From the NCBI RefSeq assembly GCF_044582145.1, contig NZ_JBDODO010000016.1: a DNA stretch of 39,950 nucleotides. One strand, given 5' to 3'. The notes under the pieces were generated by a model. The model was not told the DNA's origin. It searched no databases and was given only the letters and a program-made list of their open reading frames with translations. Made by a program: the position numbers and the translations under genes. This document shows, piece after piece, positions 28,499 to 36,153 of this stretch (positions are counted from its first letter, which is position 1; every line of letters starts with the position of its first letter). The DNA comes from Guyparkeria sp016278265 (lineage in GTDB: Bacteria; Pseudomonadota; Gammaproteobacteria; Halothiobacillales; Halothiobacillaceae).

Positions 28499-28591
28499 GG
28501 AGAGGTGGCCGAGTGGCTGAAGGCGCTCCCCTGCTAAGGGAGTAAGGGGTTTATAGCCCCTTCGAGGGTTCGAATCCCTCTCTCTCCGCCA
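28499..28591 (+). tRNA. serV: tRNA-Ser (anticodon GCU)
   Basis: Class II tRNA of 93 nt including encoded CCA (28589-28591). Acceptor stem 28499-28505 with 28581-28587 (last pair G-U) and discriminator G. Anticodon stem 28526-28530 with 28538-28542 and anticodon GCT at 28533-28535, reading AGC/AGU. A long variable arm (around 28545-28563) and the T arm with TTCGAAT are present. It sits after csrA, as in E. coli (serV). The symbol is by analogy of anticodon and position. Confidence 0.97.
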
Positions 28592-28597
28592 CATCAG

Positions 28598-28630
28598 AAA
28601 AGCCCCGCCGGTTTGCCGGCGGGGCTTTTT
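28598..28630 (+). terminator. Bidirectional terminator after tRNA-Ser
   Basis: Fourteen-pair stem counting A-T pairs (28598-28611 with 28616-28629; GCCCCGCCGG core), 4 nt loop, T run at 28626-28630. The A run on the 5' side makes it usable from the minus strand for the SDR gene too. Confidence 0.9.
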
Positions 28631-28657
28631 GCTGTCCGCTTGCCTGGTATCCGCCGG

Positions 28658-29428
28658 TCAGCCGCCCGGCCGGTTGCGCGCGGCCAACAACGCCTCGTAT
28701 TCCGCCGGGGCGAGGATCTGGCGCAGGTCGACGAAGCGGCCGCTCTCGAAGTTCCTCAGGCCCGGCAGGGCCTCGAGGATCCGCTCGGCGGCGGCTGCCG
28801 GCGAGAGCAGGGTCTCGGTGCCGCGCGCGGCGTGGATGCGCTCGAGCGCCGGGAAGCGCTCGGGGTCCGAGATGTCGCACAGCGTGTCGATGATGCGGGT
28901 GTCGATCAGGCCCGGGGCGATGGCCGCGACGTGGGTATCCGGGAACTCGTGGGCATACAGGCGGCAGAGCATGTTCAGGGTCGCCTTGGACAGGGCGTAG
29001 CCGCCCCAGCCGCGATTGCCGAGCACGGCCGCGCCCGAGGAGATCGCCACGATCTGGTCGATGGCAATGCCCGAGGCCAGCAGCCAGTCGAGGATCACCT
29101 TGTTCGACCAGACGTTGATATCCATGATCTCGTGCAGTCGTTCGACCGACATCCGGCTCATGTCCTCGATCTCGCCGAGGATGCCGGCGTTCAACACCAC
29201 CAGCTCGAGTCGGTCGACGCCGGCGAGCAGCTGGTCGAGCGCCGGGCCGATGGCGTCGAAATCGGCCAGGTCGCAGTGCACGTCGACCACCCGGTCGGCC
29301 AGCGCCGCGCAGCCGCGGCGGCTGCAACCATGGACGCGGTAGCCGCGGTCGAGCAGGGCATGACTCAGGCCCAGCCCGAGGCCGCTGCTGTTGCCGGTGA
29401 CCAGGGCGCGGGGCGGTGCGTTCGTCAT
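28658..29428 (-). CDS. Short-chain dehydrogenase/reductase
   Basis: NAD(P)-dependent oxidoreductase of the classical SDR fold; substrate unknown. The product is 256 residues. Cofactor motif TGNSSGLGLG at 11-20 and NAG at 80-82. The catalytic serine is in ISSGAAV (~130-135) and the YxxxK motif YALSK at 144-148. IAPGLIDTR (PG motif) follows. The basic residues after beta-2 (CSRRG, 35-39) suggest NADP(H), as an inference. It is the last gene of the minus-strand run and starts 10 nt after the fructosamine kinase stop, so it is probably cotranscribed. Confidence 0.9.
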   Translation of the reverse strand: MTNAPPRALVTGNSSGLGLGLSHALLDRGYRVHGCSRRGCAALADRVVDVHCDLADFDAIGPALDQLLAGVDRLELVVLNAGILGEIEDMSRMSVERLHEIMDINVWSNKVILDWLLASGIAIDQIVAISSGAAVLGNRGWGGYALSKATLNMLCRLYAHEFPDTHVAAIAPGLIDTRIIDTLCDISDPERFPALERIHAARGTETLLSPAAAAERILEALPGLRNFESGRFVDLRQILAPAEYEALLAARNRPGG

Positions 29429-29438
29429 GGGATCTCCC

Positions 29439-30366
29439 TCAGCGGACTTCGGCCAGCAGCTGGCGGATCATGCCGTCGGCGCGATTGGCGTAGCCGCCGC
29501 CGAACAGGTTGAAGTGATTCAGCACGTGGTAGAGGTTGTAGAGCGTCTTGCGCACCCGGTAGCCGTCGTCCAGGGGCAGGTGCGCCTGGTAGGCCTGGTA
29601 GAAGCCCGGCGCGAAGCCGCCGAACAGTTCGGTCATTGCGATCTCGGCCTCGCGATCGGCGCGGTAGGTGGCCGGGTCGAACAGCACCGGGGTGCCGTCG
29701 GTTAGTGCGCCGTGGTTCGCGCCCCACATGTCGCCGTGGATCAGCGCGGGGTAGGGCCGGTAGTCGCTGAAGAAGGCGGGCAGGGCGTCGACCAGCTCCC
29801 GGCCGGCGTCGATGGTGCGCCCCGAGAGTCCGCGCTCGGCCGCCCAGTCCAGTTGCGGCATCAGTCGGCGCTGGCCGTAGAAGCGGGCCCAGTCGTCGTC
29901 CTCGCCGGCCAGTTGCGGCATCGCGCCGATGAAGTTGTCCTCGTGCCAGCCGAACGCGGGTTGGGCCTCGCTGTGCAGCTCGGCCAGCGCCTCACCCAGG
30001 GCGGTGTCGTTGACGGGGCCGAGATCGAGCCATTCGAGCAGCAGGTAGGCCGTGCCCTCCACGCTGCCGGTGGCGACGACCTGCGGGGTGCGGATGCGGC
30101 TGCCGAGCGCCTCGAGTCCGCGCGCCTCGGCCGGGAACATGCCGTCGCCGCGGTCGGCATGGGTCTTGATGAACAGCGGGGCGACATCGGTGTCCAGGCG
30201 GGCGGCATCGGCAATGCAGCCGCCGCCGACGGGCTGGTGTCCACGCAAGACAAGCTGGGGGTGCTCGGCCAGCTTTTCCCCCCAGCCCCTCTGCGGGCGT
30301 GTCGGTATTCCGAAGGCCCGTCAGGGCGTCATTGAGCAGAGTCTGGAAGTCGAGTCGGGCAGCCAT
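29439..30366 (-). pseudogene. Fructosamine kinase family gene with a frameshift
   Basis: Related to fructosamine-3-kinase/ketosamine-3-kinase enzymes, which phosphorylate glycated amines for deglycation. The in-frame body ends at 29439. It contains GHQPVGGGCI, the catalytic LIHGDMWGANHG, and FDPATYRADREAEIAMTELFGGF, the family metal and substrate motifs. The N-terminal part MAARLDFQTLLNDALTGLRN (from ATG 30366) is in another frame. The two join cleanly (EGLGEKLAEHPQLVLRGHQP) if one base is removed from the six-C run at 30278-30283 on the + strand. Restored length is ~308 residues, normal for the family. The 5' end overlaps the plsC-like gene by 38 nt. It could be a real lesion, a sequencing error or programmed slippage; a TTG restart at 30248 would lack the N-lobe. 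Confidence 0.8.
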
Positions 30367-31075
30367 GGCGTTGGTAGAGTTCTTCCTGCTTGGTTTCAAT
30401 CCAGTCCTGGACCATTGCGTTGACCTCGCTCGCGGTGCATCCCTCGGTCTCGATCGGCGGGCCGAAGACGACGTGGATCGTGCCGGGGCGCATGACAAAA
30501 CCGTGCTTGGGCCAGAGACAGCCGGAATCGATGGCCACCGGGATCACGGTGGCCTGCGCATGGACGGCCAGCTTGGCGCCGCCCATCCGATAGTGCGGTC
30601 GCGAGCCCGGCCGGGTACGGGTGCCCTCGGGGAAAATCACCACGTCGCGACCCTGGGCGAGCGCCGCGGCCCCTTTCTCCATGATCTGTTCCAGGGACTG
30701 GCGCCCCGCGGCGCGATCAATGGCAATCGCCTCGATCCCCTGGAGGCCCTGGCCGAAGATGGGAATGCGCAGCAATTCACGCTTGAGCACGAAGGCCGTG
30801 AGCCGCAGCACCGTGGGCAGAAACATCGTCTCCCAGGTCGACTGGTGCTTGGCCAGTACGACGCTGCCGCCTTCCTTGGGCACCTGGTCCAGACCCTGCA
30901 CTTCGTAACGGATACCCGTGACGTGGCGGGCGAGCCAGAGTATCGATCGACCGAAGGAGAACAGCCGGTAATAACGCCGTTCCAGCGGCCTGGTGAAGCT
31001 GATGATCAGCACCGGGATGTGCAGGACCAGGGATAGCGTGCCCAGCACGTAAAAGCAGACCGTGCGCAGCCACAT
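30329..31075 (-). CDS. plsC: 1-acyl-sn-glycerol-3-phosphate acyltransferase (PlsC family)
   Basis: Acylates lysophosphatidic acid to phosphatidic acid at the inner membrane. The product is 248 residues (E. coli PlsC 245). An N-terminal hydrophobic stretch (~5-25) anchors it. Motif I is KHQSTWET, that is H-X4-E in place of the usual H-X4-D, a variant common in related proteobacterial enzymes to my knowledge. Motif II is IDR, motif III FPEGTRTRPG and motif IV around VIPVAI. ATG 31075 is used; a GTG at 31096 overlapping the glyS stop (GTGA) would add seven residues and is a real alternative. The frame continues into glyS, which is not coding. It follows glyS directly; in pseudomonads gmhB usually lies between them. 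Confidence 0.9.
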   Translation of the reverse strand: MWLRTVCFYVLGTLSLVLHIPVLIISFTRPLERRYYRLFSFGRSILWLARHVTGIRYEVQGLDQVPKEGGSVVLAKHQSTWETMFLPTVLRLTAFVLKRELLRIPIFGQGLQGIEAIAIDRAAGRQSLEQIMEKGAAALAQGRDVVIFPEGTRTRPGSRPHYRMGGAKLAVHAQATVIPVAIDSGCLWPKHGFVMRPGTIHVVFGPPIETEGCTASEVNAMVQDWIETKQEELYQRHGCPTRLPDSAQ

Positions 31076-31092
31076 GAGGATGACCGACGGGT

Positions 31093-33171
31093 TCACGACT
31101 GCAGCTGCGAGACGTCGGCGATCGCCAGGAACAGCGCGTTGATCCGGGCCAGCAGCGCCAGCCGGTTGTCGCGCAGGGCCGTATCCTCGGCCATCACCAT
31201 CACCGAGTCGAAGAAGGCATCCACCGGCTCGCGCAGGGCGGCCAGCGTGGTCAGGGCGGCGGTGTAGTCGCCCTCGGCCAGCAGGCCCTCCAGGCGCGGG
31301 CCGATCGCGTCGACCGTCTCCCACAGGCGCTGCTCGGCCGGCTCGACCAGGCGGGCCTCGTCGACGCTCTCGGGTACCGGGCCGTCGTGCTTCTTGAGGA
31401 TGTTGCCGATGCGCTTGTTGGCCGACGCCAGCGCCTCGGCCTCGGGCAGCTCGATGAAGGCGTTGACCGCCTGCATGCGGCGCTCGAAGTCCAGCGGGCG
31501 GCGGGTGCCGGTCATGGAAACCGCCTGGAAGACGTCGCTGCGGATGCCGCGATCGAGGCTGTAGCGATGCTGGCGCTCGGTGATGAATTCGAACACGCCC
31601 ATCACGTGCTCGCGCGCCTCGGGCACCTTGTCGGCGATGCCGTCGGCCGCCATCTCGAGCAGCTCGACCAGGTCGAGATCCAGCTCCTGCTCGACCAGGA
31701 TGCGCAGCACGCCCAGCGCCGCACGACGCAGGGCGAACGGGTCCTTGGCACCCGTGGGCGCCTGGCCGATGGCGAAGATGCCCATCAGGGTGTCGAGCCG
31801 GTCGGCCAGGGCCACGGCCTGGGCCACCCCGCCACGCGGCAGGTCGTCGCCGGCGCGGCGCGGGCGATAGTGATCGTCCAGGGCGATGGCGACGTCCTCG
31901 TCCATGCCCTCGTGCGTCGCCAGATAGCGGCCGATGGTGCCCTGCAGGCCGGCGAACTCGCCCACCATCTGGGTCTGCAGGTCGCACTTGCTCAGGCGCG
32001 CCGCCCGGCGGGCGGCCTGCGGGTCGGCATCGATCTGCTTGGCGATGGTCTCGGCCAGCCGCTCGATGCGCAGCACCTTGTCGAAAACGCTACCCAAGCG
32101 TTTCTGGAAGACCAGGTGCTTGAGCGATTCCAGGTGCGATTCCAGCGGCGTCTTGAGGTCACCGTCCCAGAAGAACATCGCATCCGCGAAGCGTGGCCGG
32201 ATGACGCGCTCGTTGCCATGGCGCACCGCCTCGATATCGCGACTCTCGATATTGGCCACCGTGATGAACCAGGGCATCAGGGCGCCGTCGGCATCCAGGA
32301 TCGGGAAATACTTCTGATCGTCCTGCATGGTGTACATCAGTGCCTCGTGCGGCACATCGAGGAAGCGCGCCTCGAACTGCCCGGCGACGGCCACCGGCCA
32401 TTCGACCAGCGCGGTTACCTCGTCGAGGAGGTCCGGCTCGATATGGGCCCGGCCGCCGATCTCGGTGGCCGCGGCGTTGACCTGCGCCTCGATGTGGGCA
32501 CGTCGCTCGGCGAAGTCGGCCAGGACGAAACCCTGCGTCGCGAGGGTAGAGGCGTAGTCGGCCGGCGCGGCGACAGTCAGGGCCTCCGGGTGGTGGAAGC
32601 GGTGACCAAAGGTCCGGTTGCCGGCGGCGTGACCGAACAGAGTCATGTTGACGATCCGCTCGCCATGCAGGGCGAGCACCCAGTGGACCGGACGGATGAA
32701 CTCGGCCTTGGAGGTGCCCCAGCGCATGCGCTTCGGGGTGGGGAGCTTGTCCAGCGCCCGCTCGACGATCGCGGGCAGCAGGTCGGCGGCGTTCTGACCC
32801 GGCTCGGTGTAGCGGTGGACCAGCCACTCGCCCTTGTCGGTCTTCATGGTTTCGAGCTGGTCGGGCGACACACCGCAGCCGGTGGCAAAGCCGGTCAGGG
32901 CCTTGGTGGGGTTCCCCTCATTATCGTAGGCGGCCTTGACCGCCGGGCCGCGGCGCTCGACCGGCTTGGGGTCGGTGGCGCGGGCCAGGTCGTCGACCAA
33001 CAGGGCCAGTCGGCGCGGCGCAGCAAAGGCCGTGAGCTTGCCGTGGGCCAAGCCCGCCTCGTCCAGCCCGGCCCGGATCTCGTCTTCGAGCGCGTCGCGC
33101 AGGGTCGTCAGGGCCTTGGGCGGGAGTTCCTCGGTGCCCAGTTCGAAAAGAAAGTCCGCCGTGTCAGTCAT
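31093..33171 (-). CDS. glyS: Glycyl-tRNA synthetase beta subunit
   Basis: tRNA-recognition and editing-like subunit of the bacterial alpha2-beta2 GlyRS. The product is 692 residues (E. coli 689). It begins MTDTADFLFELGTEELPPKA, the family hallmark. The mid-region has RPVHWVLALHG and EVTALVEWPVAVAGQF, and the C-terminus has the anticodon-binding helical domain with FFDSVMVMAEDTALRDNRLA. It lies 77 nt after glyQ in one unit. That gap contains two near-identical ACGGGCCACGA words of unknown meaning. Confidence 0.97.
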   Translation of the reverse strand: MTDTADFLFELGTEELPPKALTTLRDALEDEIRAGLDEAGLAHGKLTAFAAPRRLALLVDDLARATDPKPVERRGPAVKAAYDNEGNPTKALTGFATGCGVSPDQLETMKTDKGEWLVHRYTEPGQNAADLLPAIVERALDKLPTPKRMRWGTSKAEFIRPVHWVLALHGERIVNMTLFGHAAGNRTFGHRFHHPEALTVAAPADYASTLATQGFVLADFAERRAHIEAQVNAAATEIGGRAHIEPDLLDEVTALVEWPVAVAGQFEARFLDVPHEALMYTMQDDQKYFPILDADGALMPWFITVANIESRDIEAVRHGNERVIRPRFADAMFFWDGDLKTPLESHLESLKHLVFQKRLGSVFDKVLRIERLAETIAKQIDADPQAARRAARLSKCDLQTQMVGEFAGLQGTIGRYLATHEGMDEDVAIALDDHYRPRRAGDDLPRGGVAQAVALADRLDTLMGIFAIGQAPTGAKDPFALRRAALGVLRILVEQELDLDLVELLEMAADGIADKVPEAREHVMGVFEFITERQHRYSLDRGIRSDVFQAVSMTGTRRPLDFERRMQAVNAFIELPEAEALASANKRIGNILKKHDGPVPESVDEARLVEPAEQRLWETVDAIGPRLEGLLAEGDYTAALTTLAALREPVDAFFDSVMVMAEDTALRDNRLALLARINALFLAIADVSQLQS

Positions 33172-33248
33172 GAAAGTCCGTACCTGTTATGCGTAGTCTT
33201 CGTGGCCCGTCCGGCCTCGTACCAGTCTCGTGGCCCGTGTGGTGACGT

Positions 33249-34190
33249 TCAGCCCTTGTTGTCGGCCGAGTCGTTGCCGGCCGCCATGGGGAAGCCCAGT
33301 GCCTCGCGGGCGGCAAAGTAGCGCTCGGCCACGGCGCGGGCCATGGTGCGCACCCGCAGGATGTAACGCTGGCGCTCGGTCACCGAGATGGCGCGGCGGG
33401 CATCGAGCAGGTTGAAGGCATGCGAGGCCTTCAGCACCTGCTCGTAGGCCGGCAACGGCAGGTCGGCCTCCACCAGGCGCAGGCATTCGCCTTCCGCGTG
33501 GTCGAAGTGCTGGAAGAGGAACGCGGTGTCGGCCTGCTCGAAGTTGTAGGTCGACTGCTCCACCTCGTTCTGGTGGTAGACGTCGCCGTAGGTAATGACC
33601 CCGGCATCCGAGCGCGACCAGACCAGGTCGTAGACGTTCTCCACCCCTTGCAGGTACATTGCCAGGCGCTCGAGCCCGTAGGTGATCTCGCCCGAGACCG
33701 GATCGCAGTTGAGCCCGCCGACCTGCTGGAAGTAGGTGAACTGGGTCACCTCCATGCCGTTGAGCCAGACCTCCCAGCCCAGGCCCCAGGCGCCCAGCGT
33801 CGGCGACTCCCAGTTGTCCTCGACAAAACGGATGTCGTGGGTCAGCGGATCGAAGCCCAGCCGGGTCAGCGATTCCAGGTACAGGTCCTGGATATTGTCT
33901 GGCGAGGGCTTGAGGAGCACCTGGAACTGGTAGTAGTGCTGCAGGCGGTTGGGGTTGTCGCCGTAACGGCCGTCGGTCGGCCGGCGCGAGGGCTGCACGT
34001 AGGCCGCGCGCCACGGCTCCGGGCCAATCGAGCGCAGGAAGGTGGCCGGGTGGAACGTGCCGGCGCCGACCTCGATATCCAGCGGCTGGAGCACCGCGCA
34101 TCCCTGCTCGGCCCAGAAGCTCTGCAAGGCGAGGATCAGGCCCTGGAAGGTCGACAGGTCGAAGCGCGTTTCGATGGAAGGCTGACTCAT
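33249..34190 (-). CDS. glyQ: Glycyl-tRNA synthetase alpha subunit
   Basis: Catalytic class II core subunit of the heterotetrameric GlyRS. The product is 313 residues (E. coli 303). FQGLILALQSFWAEQGCAVL is near the N-terminus, then GAGTFHPATFLRSIGPEPW (motif 2 region) with RPTDGRYGDNPNRLQHYYQF, and NSADNKG-like tail residues at the end. Start 34190 (MSQPSIETRFDLSTF) fits the family. First gene of the minus-strand run glyQ-glyS-plsC-kinase-SDR. Confidence 0.98.
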   Translation of the reverse strand: MSQPSIETRFDLSTFQGLILALQSFWAEQGCAVLQPLDIEVGAGTFHPATFLRSIGPEPWRAAYVQPSRRPTDGRYGDNPNRLQHYYQFQVLLKPSPDNIQDLYLESLTRLGFDPLTHDIRFVEDNWESPTLGAWGLGWEVWLNGMEVTQFTYFQQVGGLNCDPVSGEITYGLERLAMYLQGVENVYDLVWSRSDAGVITYGDVYHQNEVEQSTYNFEQADTAFLFQHFDHAEGECLRLVEADLPLPAYEQVLKASHAFNLLDARRAISVTERQRYILRVRTMARAVAERYFAAREALGFPMAAGNDSADNKG

Positions 34191-34254
34191 GAGAATTCTT
34201 GTGTAGATCGTGTCTGGACGCGGCCCCAGGTCGGGCCGAACGCAAAGCGGCCAT

Positions 34255-34260
34255 AGTATA
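34255..34260 (-). promoter_or_regulatory. Candidate -10 box of the glyQ unit
   Basis: TATACT on the minus strand followed by ATGGCCGC, placing a start site near 34248 and a leader of about 58 nt before glyQ. No good -35 is visible at 16-18 nt spacing, so the call rests on the -10 and its position alone. Confidence 0.4.
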
Positions 34261-34381
34261 CCGATGGGCGGTGGGTCTGCACGGGCAAGGCGGTTGCCAG
34301 AGAGGATGTCCGCTAACGACCAGATGGTCTCGTCGCTACCTGGCAGGCATTAAAAAGTAAGGAGGCCAGTTCGCTGATTCT

Positions 34382-34680
34382 CGCCAAGGCAGATGGAAGG
34401 GTGCTCCCCTTGGCGTCCTGCCTCACGAGGGAAGGGCGGTCGGGGCGAAGCGACATGGCCGTCGCTTCGAGGTTCGCCGCGACAGGATGTCGCGTCGAAC
34501 CGGTCCAGATTAGCCGGCCTTCGCTCGTGAGGCCGGGAGCCTCGCCCAGAGGCTCCCGGGTCCGCAGGACCAGGGCGCGGGGTGTCCTTATTTTTGCCCC
34601 TTTTCTTGGACAAGCAAGAAAAGGGGCTCGCCCGCCGGGCAATGAGTTCGTTAAGGTTGGTAAACGTTGGTCGGCGGGCG
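34382..34680. repeat. Hairpin-dense intergenic tract
   Basis: Seven or eight consecutive inverted repeats in 300 bp: 34382-34415 (8 pairs), 34446-34469 (9), 34471-34501 (6+7 around a 1x1 mismatch, loop AGGA-like), 34514-34536 (7, competes with the next), 34533-34559 (11), 34559-34571 (5), 34596-34627 (13, perfect) and 34629-34680 (9, long loop). None has a proper T run on either strand, so they are not simple terminators. Long open frames across it (e.g. 34313-34942, minus strand) have no recognisable domain and look spurious. It could be a structured RNA, or a repeat family of the palindromic kind; strand unknown. Confidence 0.55.
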
Positions 34681-34740
34681 AAACATACAATCGCGGCAAG
34701 TAAGATCTAAAGCCCGCAGGTTGGGTTAGACGAAATTTGT

Positions 34741-34827
34741 TCTGACCCCTTTCGTGAAGCCCAGCCGGACGCTGGCGATGCAGAGGAAGCTGACGAGGCC
34801 ATCGAGGAAGGGAAGACCGACGACTGA
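34741..34827 (+). pseudogene. Possible 3' remnant of a protein gene
   Basis: The stretch ends in TGA (34825-34827) and reads SDPFREAQPDAGDAEEADEA followed by IEEGKTDD, the look of a charged protein C-terminus. There is an in-frame stop at 34708-34710 and no start or ribosome-binding site. A small hairpin with TTTT (about 34842-34868) follows and could be its old terminator. No family can be named. May be chance. Confidence 0.25.
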
Positions 34828-35010
34828 GCGGCCCTGGTGAGCGGCCCTGGCAGTTAGGGGCCTTTTGGAAATCGGCACCAAGGGTTCCCTGGTCGTTCAT
34901 GACAGGGGCAGGCACGCGGAACGGGTTTCCGCTGCGCTCCAAGCGCTCCGGTGTTGCGAGTGTTCGGTGGCAGCAGGACTTGCTGGGTGGGTCAGACGCG
35001 AGGGCATCCG

Positions 35011-35844
35011 ATGAGCAAAGAGGGCGCGAAGCAAAATCCTGACGCGAAATCCGCGGATGCGGAGGAGCTTGAGCGGGAGCGATACGAGCTACTCCAGCGC
35101 CTGGAAGGTTGGCTGGAAACCCCGATGCTGGTGCTGGCGTTCGTGTGGCTGGTGCTACTGATACTGGAGCTGGTTCGGGGCGAAAGTCAGCTGTTTTATA
35201 TTCTCGGCACGGCTATCTGGGGCGTATTCCTTGTCGACTTCGCGGTGAAGTTGGTTCTGGCCCCGGCCAAGCTCGCCTATCTCACGCGTAACTGGCTGAC
35301 CGCCATTTCGCTGCTGATCCCCGCGCTGCGGATCTTCCGCGTTTTCCGTGTGTTTCGACTGCTACGTTTGGCCAGGGCGGGGCGGGGATTGCGGCTGGTT
35401 CGTGTCCTCGGTTCGCTCAATCGCGGCATGAAGGCGCTGGGCGCGAGCCTGAGCCGACGGGGTTTCGGCTATGTGATCACCCTCACCGTGTTGGTCACGT
35501 TCGCCGGCGCGGCCGGGGTGTACGCTTTCGAGAACGGCGCACCTGGCGGCCCCAGCGGCTATGGCGAGTCGCTGTGGTGGACCGCCATGATCATGACCAC
35601 GATGGGGTCGGCGTACTGGCCGCAGACGGTCGAAGGGCGTGTGCTTTGCGTCTTTCTGGCCTTGTACGCCTTCGGTATCTTCGGCTACGTGACAGCAGCG
35701 CTCGCCACCTTCTTCGTCGGCCGCGACGCCGACAATAGCGACGCCGAAGTGGCAGGGGCCAAACAACTTGCCGAGGTGCGGGATGAGGTGAGGGCATTGC
35801 GCGCTGATATTCGCGCCCTGTTGCGACAACCACCGCAGTGGTGA
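35011..35844 (+). CDS. Voltage-gated-type ion channel with atypical pore
   Basis: Inner-membrane protein of the ion transport (6-TM voltage-gated cation channel) superfamily; ion selectivity unknown. The product is 277 residues from ATG 35011 (GAGGG upstream); a further in-frame ATG at 34951 adds an unconserved stretch. Hydrophobic segments lie near 38-55, 61-82, 95-106, 153-173 and 211-237. The S4-like segment has nine arginines at every third position from ~107 to ~131. The pore loop is SLWWTAMIMTTMGSAYWP (187-204) instead of the potassium filter TVGYGD. The C-terminus forms a short coiled coil (~250-272), likely for oligomerisation. An attC-like site lies 105 bp downstream. Confidence 0.85.
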   Translation: MSKEGAKQNPDAKSADAEELERERYELLQRLEGWLETPMLVLAFVWLVLLILELVRGESQLFYILGTAIWGVFLVDFAVKLVLAPAKLAYLTRNWLTAISLLIPALRIFRVFRVFRLLRLARAGRGLRLVRVLGSLNRGMKALGASLSRRGFGYVITLTVLVTFAGAAGVYAFENGAPGGPSGYGESLWWTAMIMTTMGSAYWPQTVEGRVLCVFLALYAFGIFGYVTAALATFFVGRDADNSDAEVAGAKQLAEVRDEVRALRADIRALLRQPPQW

Positions 35845-35949
35845 AACGTATTCCGGGCCTGCTAAAGGCGCGCCGAACCGAGCGCTGCCGCAGACCGGGG
35901 CGCGTAGAGGGCTTCCCAAAAAAATGGGAAGGGTCAGCGAAATATTGAA

Positions 35950-36045
35950 ACCTAACGCCTCGAGCCACCTGAGCGCTTATCGGCTGTGACGTCGGGTTCC
36001 CGCTGCGGCCTTCGTCCGGGCGGCGGGGTAGCTCAAACGTTAGAT
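35950..36045 (+). other. Integron attC-like recombination site
   Basis: A 96 bp imperfect palindrome between stop of the channel gene and the transposase remnant. The inverse core ACCTAAC (35950-35956) fits RYYYAAC, and the core GTTAGAT (36039-36045) fits GTTRRRY. CTAACG pairs with CGTTAG, an unpaired spacer follows, GAGC pairs with GCTC, and ACC with GGT around a mismatch. The right arm reads GCTCAAACGTTAGAT, very like many attC right ends. Orientation relative to the channel gene is that of a cassette. A GTTAGAC at 34725-34731 could mark the other cassette boundary. No integrase is in the window. The rest of 35845-36153 contains only a 7-pair hairpin (35912-35931). Confidence 0.5.
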
Positions 36046-36153
36046 TGGACAGGAATACCGTTGGGCGGGTGGTCGTTGTCTCGGAGGACGTGCCTGCCCC
36101 AAGGGCGGGACCGCTTTCCTCCTGGCTTGAGTGCTGCGCAACATCCCCGGCTC

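Noticed and set aside
31076..33171. Missing gmhB between glyS and the plsC-like gene as a notable loss
   Set aside because: The glyS-gmhB-plsC order is lineage-dependent; absence here may be ordinary in this group and cannot be judged from the window.
31387..33321. Very long open frame opposite glyS (644 codons, + strand)
   Set aside because: Shadow of glyS. GC-rich third positions leave the antisense frame free of stops; its translation has no domain and overlaps a certain gene.
34725..34731. GTTAGAC as a second full attC site upstream of the channel gene
   Set aside because: It fits the GTTRRRY core, but no RYYYAAC or pairing inner boxes occur in the preceding 140 bp, so I list it only as a possible cassette boundary.
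34313..34942. 209-codon open frame on the minus strand
   Set aside because: It runs through the hairpin-dense tract, has no recognisable domain, no ribosome-binding site and a composition (Pro/Arg-rich) typical of spurious frames in GC-rich DNA.
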